The translations under genes were made by a program, and so were the position numbers. A stretch of DNA of 64,000 nt from Blautia wexlerae DSM 19850. Lineage in GTDB: Bacteria; Bacillota; Clostridia; Lachnospirales; Lachnospiraceae. The notes beneath the pieces were generated by a model, which saw nothing but the letters and a program-made list of their open reading frames with translations, did not search any database and was not told the DNA's origin. Of this stretch, positions 1-10,092 are shown in pieces. Position 1 is the first letter of the stretch; each line of letters opens with the position of its first letter. The DNA lies in the NCBI RefSeq assembly GCF_025148125.1, contig NZ_CP102267.1:3730501-3794500 (forward strand), written 5' to 3'.

Positions 1-1571
1 TCTTTTCCATATTTCACAAACATACCTGCAATAAATACAGATTCTGCCACAGGGCCTTCCGACGGCCCTGTTGTCTGAAAGGATTCTCCAGGTTCACTGG
101 AAAAACAGTTCAGATTCAGGCAGTCATTCCAGTCTGCCCTTCCGATCAGAGGAAGTTTGTGAGGACCAAGATGGGTTACTGTGTAATAAAAAGATTTCTC
201 CAGATGTTCAAAAAGCGGTACCTCTGTTCCCTTCTTACAATCAAAGGGTACCTGCACATCAAGTATCCCATAATCACCAGTCTCTTTGATATATGCTGCT
301 ACTGCTGCGATCAGCCATAACGGGTCGTCATTAAATCCGCTTCCAACATCCAGATTCCCCTGTTTTGTCAGCGGCTGGTACTGATGATATGCACTTCCAT
401 CCGGAAACTGTGTAGATGCTATATCAATAATCCTTTCCCTTGCCCGCTCCGGGATAAGATGCACAAATCCCAGAAGATCCTGACAAGAATCGCGAAACCC
501 CATCCCCCGTCCTGTTCCTGATTCGTAATAAGATGCTGATCTGGACATATTGAAGGTTACCATACACTGATATTGATTCCAGATATTTGCCATGCGGTCA
601 ATATGTTCGTTCTCGCTGACGACTGCAAAGCGTGCCAGCAATGTTTCCCAGTAATTTTTCAGTTCTGCAAAGGCCTGCATCGCTTTTTCCATTGTATTAA
701 ATCTTTCAATCAATGCTTTTGCAGAGGTTTTATTGATAATTCCGGGAGCTTCCCATTTATCATCTGCCGGATTTTCACAATATCCCAGCATAAAAACAAA
801 TTCTTTTTCCTCTCCCGGCAGCAGAGTCAGATCTATCTGATGTGCAGCAATGGGATACCATCCGCTTGCAATAGAGTTACTGCATTTTTTCTTACATACA
901 GCTTCTGGAAAAGCATTCCCGTTTCCTGCTCCCAGAAAAGCATCTCTGTTGGTATCATAATTGTCCACCTGTGTATTTACTGTAAAGAAACTGTAATGTT
1001 TCCTTCTTTCTCTGTATTCTGTCTTATGATAAATCGTACTCCCCTGTACTTCCACTTCTCCGATACTTAAATTTCTCTGGAAGTTCGATGCGTCATCCAC
1101 TGCATTCCAGAGGCAGAATTCCACGTATGAGAACAGAGAAATATTTTTTTCAGTTTCAGAGTTATTTTTCAGTTTCAGACAATTGATCTCACATGAAGCA
1201 TCAGAGGGCACAAAAACCAGAAGCTCTGCTTTTAGATTATTTTTCGAAGAACAGAAGCGACTGTATCCAAGACCATGTCTGCATTCATAAGTATCTGTTT
1301 CTGTTGCAGACGGCATAGTTCCCGGATTCCAGATTACTCCGTCATCATTAATATAATAATACTTTCCGTTGGAATCTGCAGGAATATTATTATAACGGTA
1401 CCTGGTAATTCGCAACAATTTTGCATCTTTATAAAAGCTATATCCTCCGCAGGTGTTGGAGATCAGTGAAAAGAAATCATTACTTCCCAGATAATTGATC
1501 CAGGGTAATGGTGTATGTGGTGTAGTGATAACATATTCTTTCGCCTTGTCGTCAAAATATCCGAATTTCAT
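1..1571 (-). CDS. Cellobiose phosphorylase, GH94 (partial, C-terminus outside window)
   Basis: Reversible phosphorolysis of cellobiose to glucose 1-phosphate and glucose in the cytoplasm, saving one ATP over hydrolysis. About 523 codons are present; family members are about 800 residues, so the C-terminal third lies beyond the window edge. The N-terminus [18 protein letters not shown] and the stretch [18 protein letters not shown] are typical of the family beta-sandwich domain. The catalytic acid motif ADWNDCLN is visible at about residues 479-486. Start ATG at 1571 is preceded by a strong AAGGAGG. It is transcribed divergently from the LacI gene at 1968, and the downstream ABC importer genes fit uptake of cellobiose or cello-oligosaccharides. 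A closely related GH94 substrate (such as laminaribiose or cellodextrin) cannot be excluded. Confidence 0.88.
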   Translation of the reverse strand, partial: MKFGYFDDKAKEYVITTPHTPLPWINYLGSNDFFSLISNTCGGYSFYKDAKLLRITRYRYNNIPADSNGKYYYINDDGVIWNPGTMPSATETDTYECRHGLGYSRFCSSKNNLKAELLVFVPSDASCEINCLKLKNNSETEKNISLFSYVEFCLWNAVDDASNFQRNLSIGEVEVQGSTIYHKTEYRERRKHYSFFTVNTQVDNYDTNRDAFLGAGNGNAFPEAVCKKKCSNSIASGWYPIAAHQIDLTLLPGEEKEFVFMLGYCENPADDKWEAPGIINKTSAKALIERFNTMEKAMQAFAELKNYWETLLARFAVVSENEHIDRMANIWNQYQCMVTFNMSRSASYYESGTGRGMGFRDSCQDLLGFVHLIPERARERIIDIASTQFPDGSAYHQYQPLTKQGNLDVGSGFNDDPLWLIAAVAAYIKETGDYGILDVQVPFDCKKGTEVPLFEHLEKSFYYTVTHLGPHKLPLIGRADWNDCLNLNCFSSEPGESFQTTGPSEGPVAESVFIAGMFVKYGK

Positions 1572-1967
1572 TGAAAAGCCTCCTTAAAAAGAATAAATAA
1601 ACACTTGTGAAGAAAAGGCCGAAAACAGACTTGCGAAAACGAATACGTTCAGAATTTATATGTTTATTATATAGTTTAGATTGGATTTATCACAGTATAA
1701 TTCAGTTTTTCAAAAAAATCAACTACATTTTTAGCAGTCAAAATATTTCACAACTGTTATTTTAACTTCCGTAAGATCATCGCGAAACTTTTCGTTATAT
1801 TAAAGCCTGTTTTTTGTGAAATTAATAAATTATTATAAATTCTTTTTTGTGCAACAGGGATAAATTATACAAATATAACAAAAATACTTGAATTTTATCT
1901 GAAAATAAAGTACGATTAGCTTGCGAAAACGTTTTAGAAACAAAAACAGAAAAGGCTGGACTATAAT
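1572..1967. promoter_or_regulatory. Divergent promoter/operator region between cellobiose phosphorylase and LacI regulator
   Basis: No gene. A leftward promoter is suggested by TATAAT (1666-1671 on the minus strand) with TGTGAT 17 bp upstream. A rightward promoter is suggested by TTGAAT 1888-1893, a 17-bp spacer and TACGAT 1911-1916. The 12-mer CTTGCGAAAACG occurs twice, at 1630-1641 and 1920-1931. The second copy runs into the perfect palindrome AAAACGTTTT (1926-1935), which resembles LacI-family operators with a central CG. Both copies lie just downstream of the respective -10 boxes, where a bound repressor would block transcription. A further half-palindromic CGCGAAACTTTTCG sits near 1777. 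Confidence 0.65.
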
Positions 1968-2981
1968 ATGGTATCCATGAAAGACATCGCAAAACAATGT
2001 AACGTATCTGTTGCAAGCGTCAGCAAAGCACTTAATGGTTATTCGGATATCAGCGAAGAAACCCGACAGCTTATTTTGAAGGCTGCATCAGAAATGGGAT
2101 ATCTTCCAAATTCCTCAGCCAGAGCACTAAAGACCAGACGCAGTTATAATCTTGGCGTACTTTTTGTAGACGAAGCCATGAGTGGCCTCACCCATGATTA
2201 TTTCAATCATGTACTGGAAAGCTTTAAACGCACTGCCGAATCCAGAGGATATGACATCACTTTTACCAGCGGAAACCTCTCCGGTCAGCATCTCAGTTAT
2301 TATGAGCACTGCCGTTACCGTGGAGTCGATGGAGTGGTGATCGCCTGTATCAATTTTTTTACAGAAGAGGTACAGCGCCTGGTACAATCCGAGATACCGG
2401 TAGTCACTATCGATCATGTATTTGATGGAAGAATTGCTGTTGTTTCCAACAACATTCAGGGAATGGAAGAACTTGTCTCTTATATTCTTGAACGGGGACA
2501 CAGAAAGATTGCCTATATTCACGGAGAAGATTCCTCTGTCACACGAAACAGACTTGGAAGTTTTTACAGAACTCTCCAGAAAAAACGAATCGATATACCT
2601 GATGAATATATGCCAGTCATTCCTTATCGAGATGCAGAAGCTGCAGCAATAGCAACTTCAGAGCTTCTGGATCTGAAAGATCCTCCTACCTGTATCCTCT
2701 ATCCGGATGACTTCTCCGCACTGGGTGGCATCAATGAAATCCACGAACGTGGACTTCGAATACCAGATGATATTTCCATTGCAGGCTATGACGGACTTAC
2801 TTTTGCACGCATCCTGGAGCCACGGCTGACAACTCTGTGTCAGGACACAGAAACGATTGGACGGCTTGCCGCACAGAAGCTGATTGATCTTATCGAAAAT
2901 CCTAAAACAACGATCATCGATAAATTCACCGTTGATGGAAGACTTTTCCCCGGTGCATCAGTCAGAAATCTGGCAAAATAA
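1968..2981 (+). CDS. LacI-family transcriptional regulator
   Basis: DNA-binding regulator with an N-terminal helix-turn-helix (MVSMKDIAKQCNVSVASVSK, then the hinge-type sequence GYLPNSSARALKTRR) and a C-terminal periplasmic-binding-like effector domain. The 337-residue length is normal for the family. It is divergent from the GH94 gene and 83 bp upstream of the ABC importer genes, so it most likely controls sugar import and phosphorolysis, with the sugar or a breakdown product as effector (inference). Two identical 12-bp sites, one before each divergent gene, are the probable operators, implying autoregulation. An alternative start at the internal Met4 is possible. Confidence 0.88.
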   Translation: MVSMKDIAKQCNVSVASVSKALNGYSDISEETRQLILKAASEMGYLPNSSARALKTRRSYNLGVLFVDEAMSGLTHDYFNHVLESFKRTAESRGYDITFTSGNLSGQHLSYYEHCRYRGVDGVVIACINFFTEEVQRLVQSEIPVVTIDHVFDGRIAVVSNNIQGMEELVSYILERGHRKIAYIHGEDSSVTRNRLGSFYRTLQKKRIDIPDEYMPVIPYRDAEAAAIATSELLDLKDPPTCILYPDDFSALGGINEIHERGLRIPDDISIAGYDGLTFARILEPRLTTLCQDTETIGRLAAQKLIDLIENPKTTIIDKFTVDGRLFPGASVRNLAK

Positions 2982-3064
2982 GAAAATCTTCAGTATCTTC
3001 ACAGTTGGTGGACTGCTGAAAAGTTACAATCAACCCAAAACAATTATCACAAGGAGGTAATAAC

Positions 3065-4396
3065 ATGATGAAGAGAAAAGCTATGGCAATTACATTAACA
3101 GCAGCTATGCTTGCCGGTCTTACAGCAGTTCCAACATGGGCTGAAGATGCAGCCGCTGACGAAGGTAAAGTTTTAAACATTTATTGCTGGAATGAAGAAT
3201 TCAAATCCCGTCTGACTGACCACTATCCCGGATATGAAGAAGTTGACGGAACTCATGGCAAGATCGGAGATGTTGATGTTGTATGGAACATTACTCCTTC
3301 TGATGACAATGCATATCAGAATAATCTGGATGAGACTCTTCTGAAACAGGCTGATGCAGCAGCAGATGACAAAATCGATCTCTTCCTTGTTGAAGCCGAT
3401 TATGCACTGAAATATGTAAATACAGATTATACAATGTCTGTGGCAGATCTGGGAATCACAGATGAGGAAGTTGCAGACCAGTATCAGTACACCAAAGATG
3501 TTATGACAGATTCGGATGGCAACTTAAAAGGTCTTTCCTGGCAGGGCTGCCCGGGTGCTATGATCTACAGAAGAGATATTGCAAAAGAAGTATTCGGAAG
3601 CGATGATCCGGCAGAGGTTCAGAAGAAAGTTGCAGACTGGGATACATTTAAGGCAACAGCCGAAGAGCTGAAGGAAAAAGGCTATCAGATGACTTCCACT
3701 GTAAATGATGCCTACCGTGTATTCTCTAATAATGTAACTTCCCCATGGGTTGTTGACGGAAAGATCACTGTTGATGACAATATCAAAAACTGGGTAGATA
3801 TGTCCAAGGAAATGGTTGATGCCGGAGAAACAGCTACCTATGAATTGTGGAGTGATGACTGGAGCAAGGGCTTCTTCAAAGACAGCAATGTATTCTCATA
3901 TTTCGGACCTGCATGGTTCATCGACTTCTCCATGAGCGCTGACCAGGATGGTTCAGTTGGTAAAGATGGCGGCTGGGCTGCAACAGAAGGGCCACAGGGC
4001 TTCTACTGGGGCGGAACATGGATCACAGCAGCTACAGGCACAGACAATCCTACACTGGTTGCTGATATCATGAGAACTATGACAACTAACGTTGACGTTA
4101 TGAAAGAAATCGTTACTGCTGATAATGACTTCGTAAACAATAAACCTGCCATGGAAGAAATGGCTAAAGACGAGAGCTACGGCGATGCAGTTCTCGGCGG
4201 ACAGAATCCTCTGGCTATGTTCTGTGCAGGCGCTGATAAGATCGACCTGAGCAACATGAGCATCTATGATCAGGGCTGCAACGAAGAATTCCAGAATGCC
4301 ATGAAGAACTACTTCGAAGGCAACGCATCTTATGATGAAGCTCTCGACCTGTTCTATAAGGCAGTTGTAGAAAAATATCCGGAACTTTCCTATTAA
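3065..4396 (+). CDS. Sugar ABC transporter solute-binding protein
   Basis: Extracellular family 1 binding protein that captures an oligosaccharide and delivers it to the two permeases encoded next. The start follows AAGGAGG closely. Residues 1-26 form a signal peptide (KRKAMAITLTAAMLAGLTAV) ending in an Ala-x-Ala-like TWA-ED site. There is no lipobox cysteine, which is unusual for a Gram-positive binding protein because these are normally lipid-anchored. Length (443 residues) is typical. The next gene is separated by a strong hairpin, a common way to make the binding protein in excess over the permeases. Neighbouring cellobiose phosphorylase suggests cello-oligosaccharides as ligand (inference). 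Confidence 0.87.
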   Translation: MMKRKAMAITLTAAMLAGLTAVPTWAEDAAADEGKVLNIYCWNEEFKSRLTDHYPGYEEVDGTHGKIGDVDVVWNITPSDDNAYQNNLDETLLKQADAAADDKIDLFLVEADYALKYVNTDYTMSVADLGITDEEVADQYQYTKDVMTDSDGNLKGLSWQGCPGAMIYRRDIAKEVFGSDDPAEVQKKVADWDTFKATAEELKEKGYQMTSTVNDAYRVFSNNVTSPWVVDGKITVDDNIKNWVDMSKEMVDAGETATYELWSDDWSKGFFKDSNVFSYFGPAWFIDFSMSADQDGSVGKDGGWAATEGPQGFYWGGTWITAATGTDNPTLVADIMRTMTTNVDVMKEIVTADNDFVNNKPAMEEMAKDESYGDAVLGGQNPLAMFCAGADKIDLSNMSIYDQGCNEEFQNAMKNYFEGNASYDEALDLFYKAVVEKYPELSY

Positions 4397-4412
4397 TCAA
4401 ACATTGAAACCT

Positions 4413-4443
4413 GTGTGCCTGCCTGACCATCAGGCAGGCACAC
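4413..4443 (+). terminator. Intercistronic stem-loop between binding protein and permease
   Basis: A perfect 13-bp stem (GTGTGCCTGCCTG / CAGGCAGGCACAC) with a 5-base loop, followed by only three T residues. It lies in the 78-bp gap between two cotranscribed genes. It is best read as an mRNA-stabilising or partial-termination element that raises binding-protein output, rather than a full terminator. Confidence 0.7.
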
Positions 4444-4474
4444 TTTGGATTACAGCAGACTATGGAGGAAGATA

Positions 4475-5383
4475 ATGGCAAAGAATAATAACCATAAAGC
4501 GGTCAGCTATAACAAATGGGGATATATCTTCCTGATACCATTTGTAGTAGTATATCTCATATTCCAGCTCGTTCCGCTTATCAGTACAATTTATAACAGT
4601 TTCTTTGAAAATTACAGATCTGGATTAACGCAGATAGGACCGAATTTTGTGGGACTTGCCAATTATGCAAAGCTCTTTCAGGGTGGCGATATCTGGATTT
4701 ATTTTAAAAACACAATGATCATGTGGGTAATGGGATTTATCCCACAGATCCTGGTTTCCCTGCTCCTGGCTGCCTGGTTCTCCAATCCAAGCCTCCGGCT
4801 TAAGGGACAGCGCTTCTTCAAAACAGTTATTTATCTGCCAAACCTGATCATGGCATCCGCCTTTGCAATGTTATTCTTTACCTTATTTGCAGACGGCGGT
4901 CCCATCAATGCAATGCTGATGCAGTCAGGAATACTGAAACAGGCATATTCCTTTTTCAGCCATGCCTGGAGTGCCAGAACCCTTGTTGCAGTCCTGAACT
5001 TCCTGATGTGGTTCGGAAATACAACTATTCTTCTTATGGCAGGTATGATGGGAATTGACTCCTCGCTTTACGAGGCAGCTGAAGTAGACGGTGCAACTTC
5101 CTCACAGATTTTCAGAAAGATCACTCTTCCACTCCTTCGTCCAATCCTGATCTATGTTATGATCACATCCCTGATCGGCGGCATGCAGATGTTCGATGTA
5201 CCTCAGATCCTGACAAACGGAACCGGCGACCCCATGCGTTCCACTATGACACTGATCATGTTCCTGAACAAGCATCTGTTCAGCAAGAACTACGGAATGG
5301 GTGGTGCATTATCCGTATTCCTGTTCATTATCACAGGAGTGCTCAGCCTGATCGTATTCCGCTTTAACAAGATAAAAGACTGA
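4475..5383 (+). CDS. Sugar ABC transporter permease (MalF type)
   Basis: Integral membrane subunit of a carbohydrate importer with about six membrane segments. The EAA-loop region YEAAEVDGATSSQIFRKITL contacts the ATPase. ATG at 4475 is chosen because GGAGGAAGATA stands directly before it; the longer frame from 4445 starts with TTG and has no ribosome site. The partner permease follows 14 bases downstream. No ATP-binding subunit is encoded in the cluster, so a shared MsmK/UgpC-type ATPase from elsewhere in the genome is expected, as usual for such importers in Firmicutes. Confidence 0.88.
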   Translation: MAKNNNHKAVSYNKWGYIFLIPFVVVYLIFQLVPLISTIYNSFFENYRSGLTQIGPNFVGLANYAKLFQGGDIWIYFKNTMIMWVMGFIPQILVSLLLAAWFSNPSLRLKGQRFFKTVIYLPNLIMASAFAMLFFTLFADGGPINAMLMQSGILKQAYSFFSHAWSARTLVAVLNFLMWFGNTTILLMAGMMGIDSSLYEAAEVDGATSSQIFRKITLPLLRPILIYVMITSLIGGMQMFDVPQILTNGTGDPMRSTMTLIMFLNKHLFSKNYGMGGALSVFLFIITGVLSLIVFRFNKIKD

Positions 5384-5397
5384 TGGAGGTGAGAAGA

Positions 5398-6261
5398 ATG
5401 AATGAAAAAAACTCCAAAAATAAAAAAGGAATGAGCATGAAAGGTCAGCGTACTCTTGCCTATATCGTACTGATCATCATTTCCTTCTTCTGCCTGTTCT
5501 GGTTTTATGTACTGTTTATCAATGCCACCAGATCTAATGGCGCACTGAAAAAGGGATTCACAGCCATTCCCGGAGGACATCTCATTGAGAACTGGAAAAA
5601 TCTTCTCGCAGGAACACTCCCTGTATGGAATGGTATGTTCAACAGTATTTTCATTGCTACCTGCTCCGCTGTTTTATGTACCTATTTTTCAACAATGACT
5701 GCTTACGCTATCCATGCATACAATTTTAAAGCAAAAAAATTTATGTTTACATTTATCCTTGCAGTCATGATGATCCCAACTCAGGTAACTGCTCTTGGAT
5801 TCCTTCAGCTGTTGGGAAAAATAGGTCTGGACGACTCCTTTGTCCCACTGATCGTTCCAAGTATTGCTGCTCCTGTTACTTTCTTCTATATGAAACAGTA
5901 CATGGAAAGCAACCTTCCTCTGGAGCTTGTGGAAGCAGCACGTATTGACGGTTCCGGTGAATTTAATACCTTTAACAAAATCGTATTCCCGCTTATGAAA
6001 CCGGCTATCGCTGTGCAGGCAATTTTTACCTTTGTACAGAGCTGGAATAATTACTTCATTCCGGCGCTGGTCCTTCACTCAGATAAAAAGAAAACACTTC
6101 CTGTACTGATCGCACAGCTTCGAAGTGCAGACTTCCTGAAGTTTGACATGGGACAGGTGTATGTAATGATCGCCTTTTCCATCTTCCCGGTCATCATTGT
6201 TTACATTCTTCTTTCCAGATTCATTGTAGAAGGTGTTTCCGCAGGTGCGGTCAAGGGTTAA
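5398..6261 (+). CDS. Sugar ABC transporter permease (MalG type)
   Basis: Second membrane subunit of the importer, with about six membrane segments and the coupling loop LVEAARIDGSGEFNTFNKIV. Start ATG 5398 follows GGAGGTGAGAAGA; the in-frame GTG at 5383 overlapping the previous stop is less likely. A basic N-terminal tail (NEKNSKNKKG) precedes the first membrane helix. Together with the binding protein and MalF-type permease it forms one transcript that ends at the hairpin terminator at 6282-6333. Confidence 0.88.
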   Translation: MNEKNSKNKKGMSMKGQRTLAYIVLIIISFFCLFWFYVLFINATRSNGALKKGFTAIPGGHLIENWKNLLAGTLPVWNGMFNSIFIATCSAVLCTYFSTMTAYAIHAYNFKAKKFMFTFILAVMMIPTQVTALGFLQLLGKIGLDDSFVPLIVPSIAAPVTFFYMKQYMESNLPLELVEAARIDGSGEFNTFNKIVFPLMKPAIAVQAIFTFVQSWNNYFIPALVLHSDKKKTLPVLIAQLRSADFLKFDMGQVYVMIAFSIFPVIIVYILLSRFIVEGVSAGAVKG

Positions 6262-6281
6262 ATACTAAATACTGATACAAC

Positions 6282-6333
6282 AAAAGCTGCCTGTTTCGGA
6301 TGCAAATGCATCCGGAATCCAGACAGCTTTTTT
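6282..6333 (+). terminator. Rho-independent terminator after the sugar importer operon
   Basis: Long hairpin: AAAAGCTGCCTG pairs with CAGACAGCTTTTTT, with an inner stem GGATGCA/TGCATCC, ending in a run of T. The same architecture recurs at 36604-36658 downstream of metF. Confidence 0.85.
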
Positions 6334-6400
6334 AATTATTTGCAGTACTGTTCGGACCTCCGACCACCTTCACTTCGTTTGCCATCTTTATTTTCCTTCC

Positions 6401-8095
6401 TTATTCTGCTTCTTTCAGTTCCTTACTCAGCTCTGACGCAAAGTATTTTATACTATTCGCATCCAGTCCAAAGGCTTTCAATATTACTTTCTGGTTCGCT
6501 GTTACTGCATGATCCAGACGGTATATATTGTCTAACTGACGTACCATTTCTATTTTTTCCAGCTCTTTTATTGCCGCCGGTACAGTCATATAGTTCAGTT
6601 TCTTATCCAGTTTTTTCATTTCTTCTTTTAGTTTTATATACATCTTGCAGCGCACTATCATGGCTACAAATGCAACAAATATCTTCGCTCTTGCTGATTC
6701 TTCTGAATACACCCGGATGCTCTTATTCCCCAGATATGATTTGTCTCCGCGGAATAGTTTCTCCGATACATCCCTGCTCTTATACAGTTCGATTGCTTCC
6801 TTCGCACTCATCTTTTCCGATGTAATGATACAAAAATATCCTGCCAGATCCAGTTCTCTTTCTACCACACTGCACCGTTCTTCTGGTAGTATAAAAGCCT
6901 GGCTCTTTTCATCATAATGAAGGTTAAAATACTTCTCAAATCCAGAACCGGATTCCTTTACCTTATTCTGGTACTTTTTCAGATACTGCGTCATCTGGTT
7001 GATCCGATTTTCAATCTCTATCCGTTCTGCGCTTTCTTTGGAAATGCTATGATACAGATGAAAATAACGCTCTTTTTTATCACTTGCATACAGTTTGTGC
7101 CGTATTGTCTTTCCGTAAACTCCATATTCATAGATATTGTTTACCCGCTTATTTTCAAATGTCCCTTTATTTTCCAGGATCAGTTCATTCACAAGGGCAG
7201 ACATCCCTTTCACCATGATAACAAAACTATACCCACATTTATCCATATATTGTATATTCTCGCAGCTGAAATATCCCCTGTCCAGAATGAATCCGATCTT
7301 CTTATAACCATATCCGGATGCTTTATCCAGCATGAACTGAAGCTGGGAGATATCATTCAGACTTCCTGGATATTTTTCATAAAATAATGGTTCCTGATTA
7401 TGAGTATCATACGCAACTGCATAATTAAATACCGGCTCTCCCATATCTACTTTCGGATGCCCAAATTCAACCATTTTTATATCCCCGGCCTGACAGTTTT
7501 TATTCGTTGAATCATAAGAAATATAAATCTTTTCGCGGTAATTCCGTGACTCATTCCATGTATTCAGAAATCCTGTACTTTGATCATCTGTTACTGAATT
7601 CAGGAAATCTGATACGGTTGAATCGCTGTATTGTTTCATCTTTTCCGTAAAAAGTGGATGGTTGTATGTATAATCCGGATAGTACTGCGCTGCGTTGTTT
7701 TCTGCTATGATCGAATAAACCGCCAGATCTAAAAACAGCCCTATATCACGCGATCCAAAATACTTTCCAAGGATATCGTTCAAGCTGCATTCTTCTATGA
7801 TCTTACGCAGTACAAAGTATGTTCCTACCTTGAGACAGCTGCTTCTGGAAGTTCTGTTTTTGCTTTCCGGAAGCTCTGCATCGGGAAAATATTTCAGGAA
7901 ATTTTGATTCGGTTTCATGAGTTCCGGATCCATATCTGACAATTTTCCGATCGTTACTCTTTTGGGAAAAGTATACTTCCGGGATGGATCATAAACCCGG
8001 TCATACTCATACTCTATATATACAACATTTGACTTTTTTCTCCGTGTGATCTTGCCTTTTACGGTTGGTACTTTCACTAAAAAATCCAGATACAT
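6401..8095 (-). CDS. IS1634-family (DDE) transposase
   Basis: 564-residue transposase with the three acidic blocks expected of the IS1634/IS4 superfamily: ISYDSTNKN (first Asp), GFILDRGYFSCENI (second Asp) and a C-terminal YKSRDVSEKLFRGDKSYL block carrying the Y-x2-R-x3-E signature. The start is supported by AAAAGGAGGGCGCT before the ATG. The gene is intact and may be active. I could not identify its terminal inverted repeats or target duplication; the element should lie within about 6340-8279, between the importer terminator and the asnB end. A hairpin around 8139-8191 (CCCGG/CCGGG) lies upstream of the gene. Confidence 0.85.
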   Translation of the reverse strand: MYLDFLVKVPTVKGKITRRKKSNVVYIEYEYDRVYDPSRKYTFPKRVTIGKLSDMDPELMKPNQNFLKYFPDAELPESKNRTSRSSCLKVGTYFVLRKIIEECSLNDILGKYFGSRDIGLFLDLAVYSIIAENNAAQYYPDYTYNHPLFTEKMKQYSDSTVSDFLNSVTDDQSTGFLNTWNESRNYREKIYISYDSTNKNCQAGDIKMVEFGHPKVDMGEPVFNYAVAYDTHNQEPLFYEKYPGSLNDISQLQFMLDKASGYGYKKIGFILDRGYFSCENIQYMDKCGYSFVIMVKGMSALVNELILENKGTFENKRVNNIYEYGVYGKTIRHKLYASDKKERYFHLYHSISKESAERIEIENRINQMTQYLKKYQNKVKESGSGFEKYFNLHYDEKSQAFILPEERCSVVERELDLAGYFCIITSEKMSAKEAIELYKSRDVSEKLFRGDKSYLGNKSIRVYSEESARAKIFVAFVAMIVRCKMYIKLKEEMKKLDKKLNYMTVPAAIKELEKIEMVRQLDNIYRLDHAVTANQKVILKAFGLDANSIKYFASELSKELKEAE

Positions 8096-9696
8096 AGCGC
8101 CCTCCTTTTAGGCGGTTATCCGCCTAAAATAATTGTACTATATTTCCCGGCTATCTGCAATGGAAAGCCGCAGAAAACCGGGATTTTTTATGATTTTATT
8201 TCGTTCTTTTTTCTTTAGGTGGAAAAATTACTGGAAGTTCACATACATTTACATGTTTACCGTCTCATAACCAACTCTCTCACTTCGAACATGTAGTAAA
8301 AAATCTATCGTACCAGATAAGGAATGTTAAAACTGTCCAGATTTTACGGCTGTTATCTGCTTTTTTATCTTTATGGTTGTTCAGGAGCTGGAGCAGTTTC
8401 TCTGTATGGAAAAATTCTTCTGCTTCTTTCGAGGTAAATAAATCTGTTACCATCTGATACCAGTCATTCTGCCGCAGCCACACACGGATTGGAATGGGAA
8501 AACCAAGTTTCTTCCGTTCATTGGTTTCCTGTGGAAGAAATTCTGAAACAGCTTTACGGAAAATATATTTGGTTGTACCTGCTGCAATCTTGGCTTCTTT
8601 CGGAAGCTTTGCTGCAAAGTTAAAAACTTCTTTATCCAGAAATGGTACCCTGACTTCCAGGGAATGTGCCATGCTCATTTTATCTGCTTTCTGCAAAATA
8701 TCGCCAGGAAGCCAGTAGTTCAGATCTACAGACTGCATTTTTTCCATGTCTTGAAGTGAGCCTCTGTTTTCTGACTCAAGCTCTTCATAAAATTGACTTA
8801 AATATTCCTGCGTGGAAGGTCCTGTTACTTTATTTTTCAAAATCTGTGCTTTCTCTTTTTCACAGTAAATATATGCATTTCCGATGAAGCGTTCTTCTAC
8901 TTTCATTCCTGCGCGGATAAGGAAATCCCGTCCTTTCACGTCTGGCAGCTTTGCAGCCAGTTTTTTGACAGCGCGTCTGAGCACGAACGGAATCCAGGCA
9001 ACTTTCTTTAATGCTTCAGGTTCTCTGTAAATATTGTATCCACCGAAAAGTTCATCTGCGCCTTCCCCGGAAAGGACTACCTTAACATGTCCGGCAGCCT
9101 CTTTGGAAAGAAAATAAAGTGCAACTGCAGAGGCATCCCCAAGTGGTTCATCCATATGATACATCACATCTGGAAGGGCATCCCAGAATTCCTGCTTGGA
9201 TATGATTTTCACATGGTGTTTCAATCCTGCTTTTTCTGCCACTTTGGCAGCTTTGTTTACTTCACTATATCGGTCTCCCTCATCAAATCCCACTGTGAAT
9301 GCCTGATCTGCACCGGAGGCAGAAGCCAGATACCCGGAGTCCACTCCCCCGGATAAAAACGCGCCGACTTCCACATCGCTTAACATGTGGTGCTTCACCG
9401 AATCCCTTAAAATCTCTGCAAGCTGGCTCCGCAGCTGATCCATATTCGTCTTACGGTTCCACTTGCTAGGTGTAAGCTTTGTTTTGAAATAAGTCTTTAT
9501 TTCATAGTTTCCGTTTTTATATAAAAGCATATGTCCGGGCATAAGTTTATAGATTCCCTTAAAAAAGGTCTCTTCCAGAGGGGCATATTGAAATGACAAA
9601 TACTGCTCTAGAGCGTGTCTGAAAAATAAAAATTGCACAAAACGCATGTTTTATTTCCCTTTTTCATGATAAAATAAAGAAAAAGGGGTGTTCACT

Positions 9697-10092
9697 ATGT
9701 TGAGACGATATGAGTTGACTGATGAAGAATGGCTTCGCATTGAACCTTTATTACCTCCTGAAAATACTGGAAAACAAGGACGTCCAAGGAAAGACAATCG
9801 TATCATTATGAATGGAATTGTATGGCTTGCACGTAGTGGGGCACCTTGGCGCGATCTTCCTGAACGTTATGGTTCATGGAAAACTGTCTATAGCCGATTC
9901 CGAAAATGGATCGATGATGGTATCCTTGATAATATTTTCCGTATTTTAAGTCTTGAAGCAGAATTGGAAGAATTATCCATTGATGCTTCTATTATCCAGG
10001 CGCACCAGCATAGTGCCGGTGCAAAAAAAGGGGGCCTTCAAATGAAATCGGGCATAGTCGTGGAGGAGCCAGCACCAAAATCCATGCGGTAG
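9697..10092 (+). CDS. IS5-family transposase, upstream frame (OrfA)
   Basis: N-terminal part of the transposase: RRYELTDEEWLRIEPLLPP is the DUF4096/IS5-type N-terminal domain, and ELSIDASIIQAHQHSAGAKK holds the first catalytic Asp. ATG at 9697 is preferred over an in-frame GTG at 9688 because AAAAGGGG lies at a proper distance. The homologous reading moves to the -1 frame at the seven-A run 10023-10029 (GC A-AAA-AAA-G), a classical slippery sequence, so an OrfAB fusion is expected. In frame 0 the chain ends with an unrelated tail. Confidence 0.85.
   Translation: MLRRYELTDEEWLRIEPLLPPENTGKQGRPRKDNRIIMNGIVWLARSGAPWRDLPERYGSWKTVYSRFRKWIDDGILDNIFRILSLEAELEELSIDASIIQAHQHSAGAKKGGLQMKSGIVVEEPAPKSMR

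Noticed and set aside
573..1070. Long rightward open frame of 165 codons
   Set aside because: Antisense to the cellobiose phosphorylase gene, rich in Cys, Phe and Ser as expected for the reverse of a real gene, and no ribosome site.
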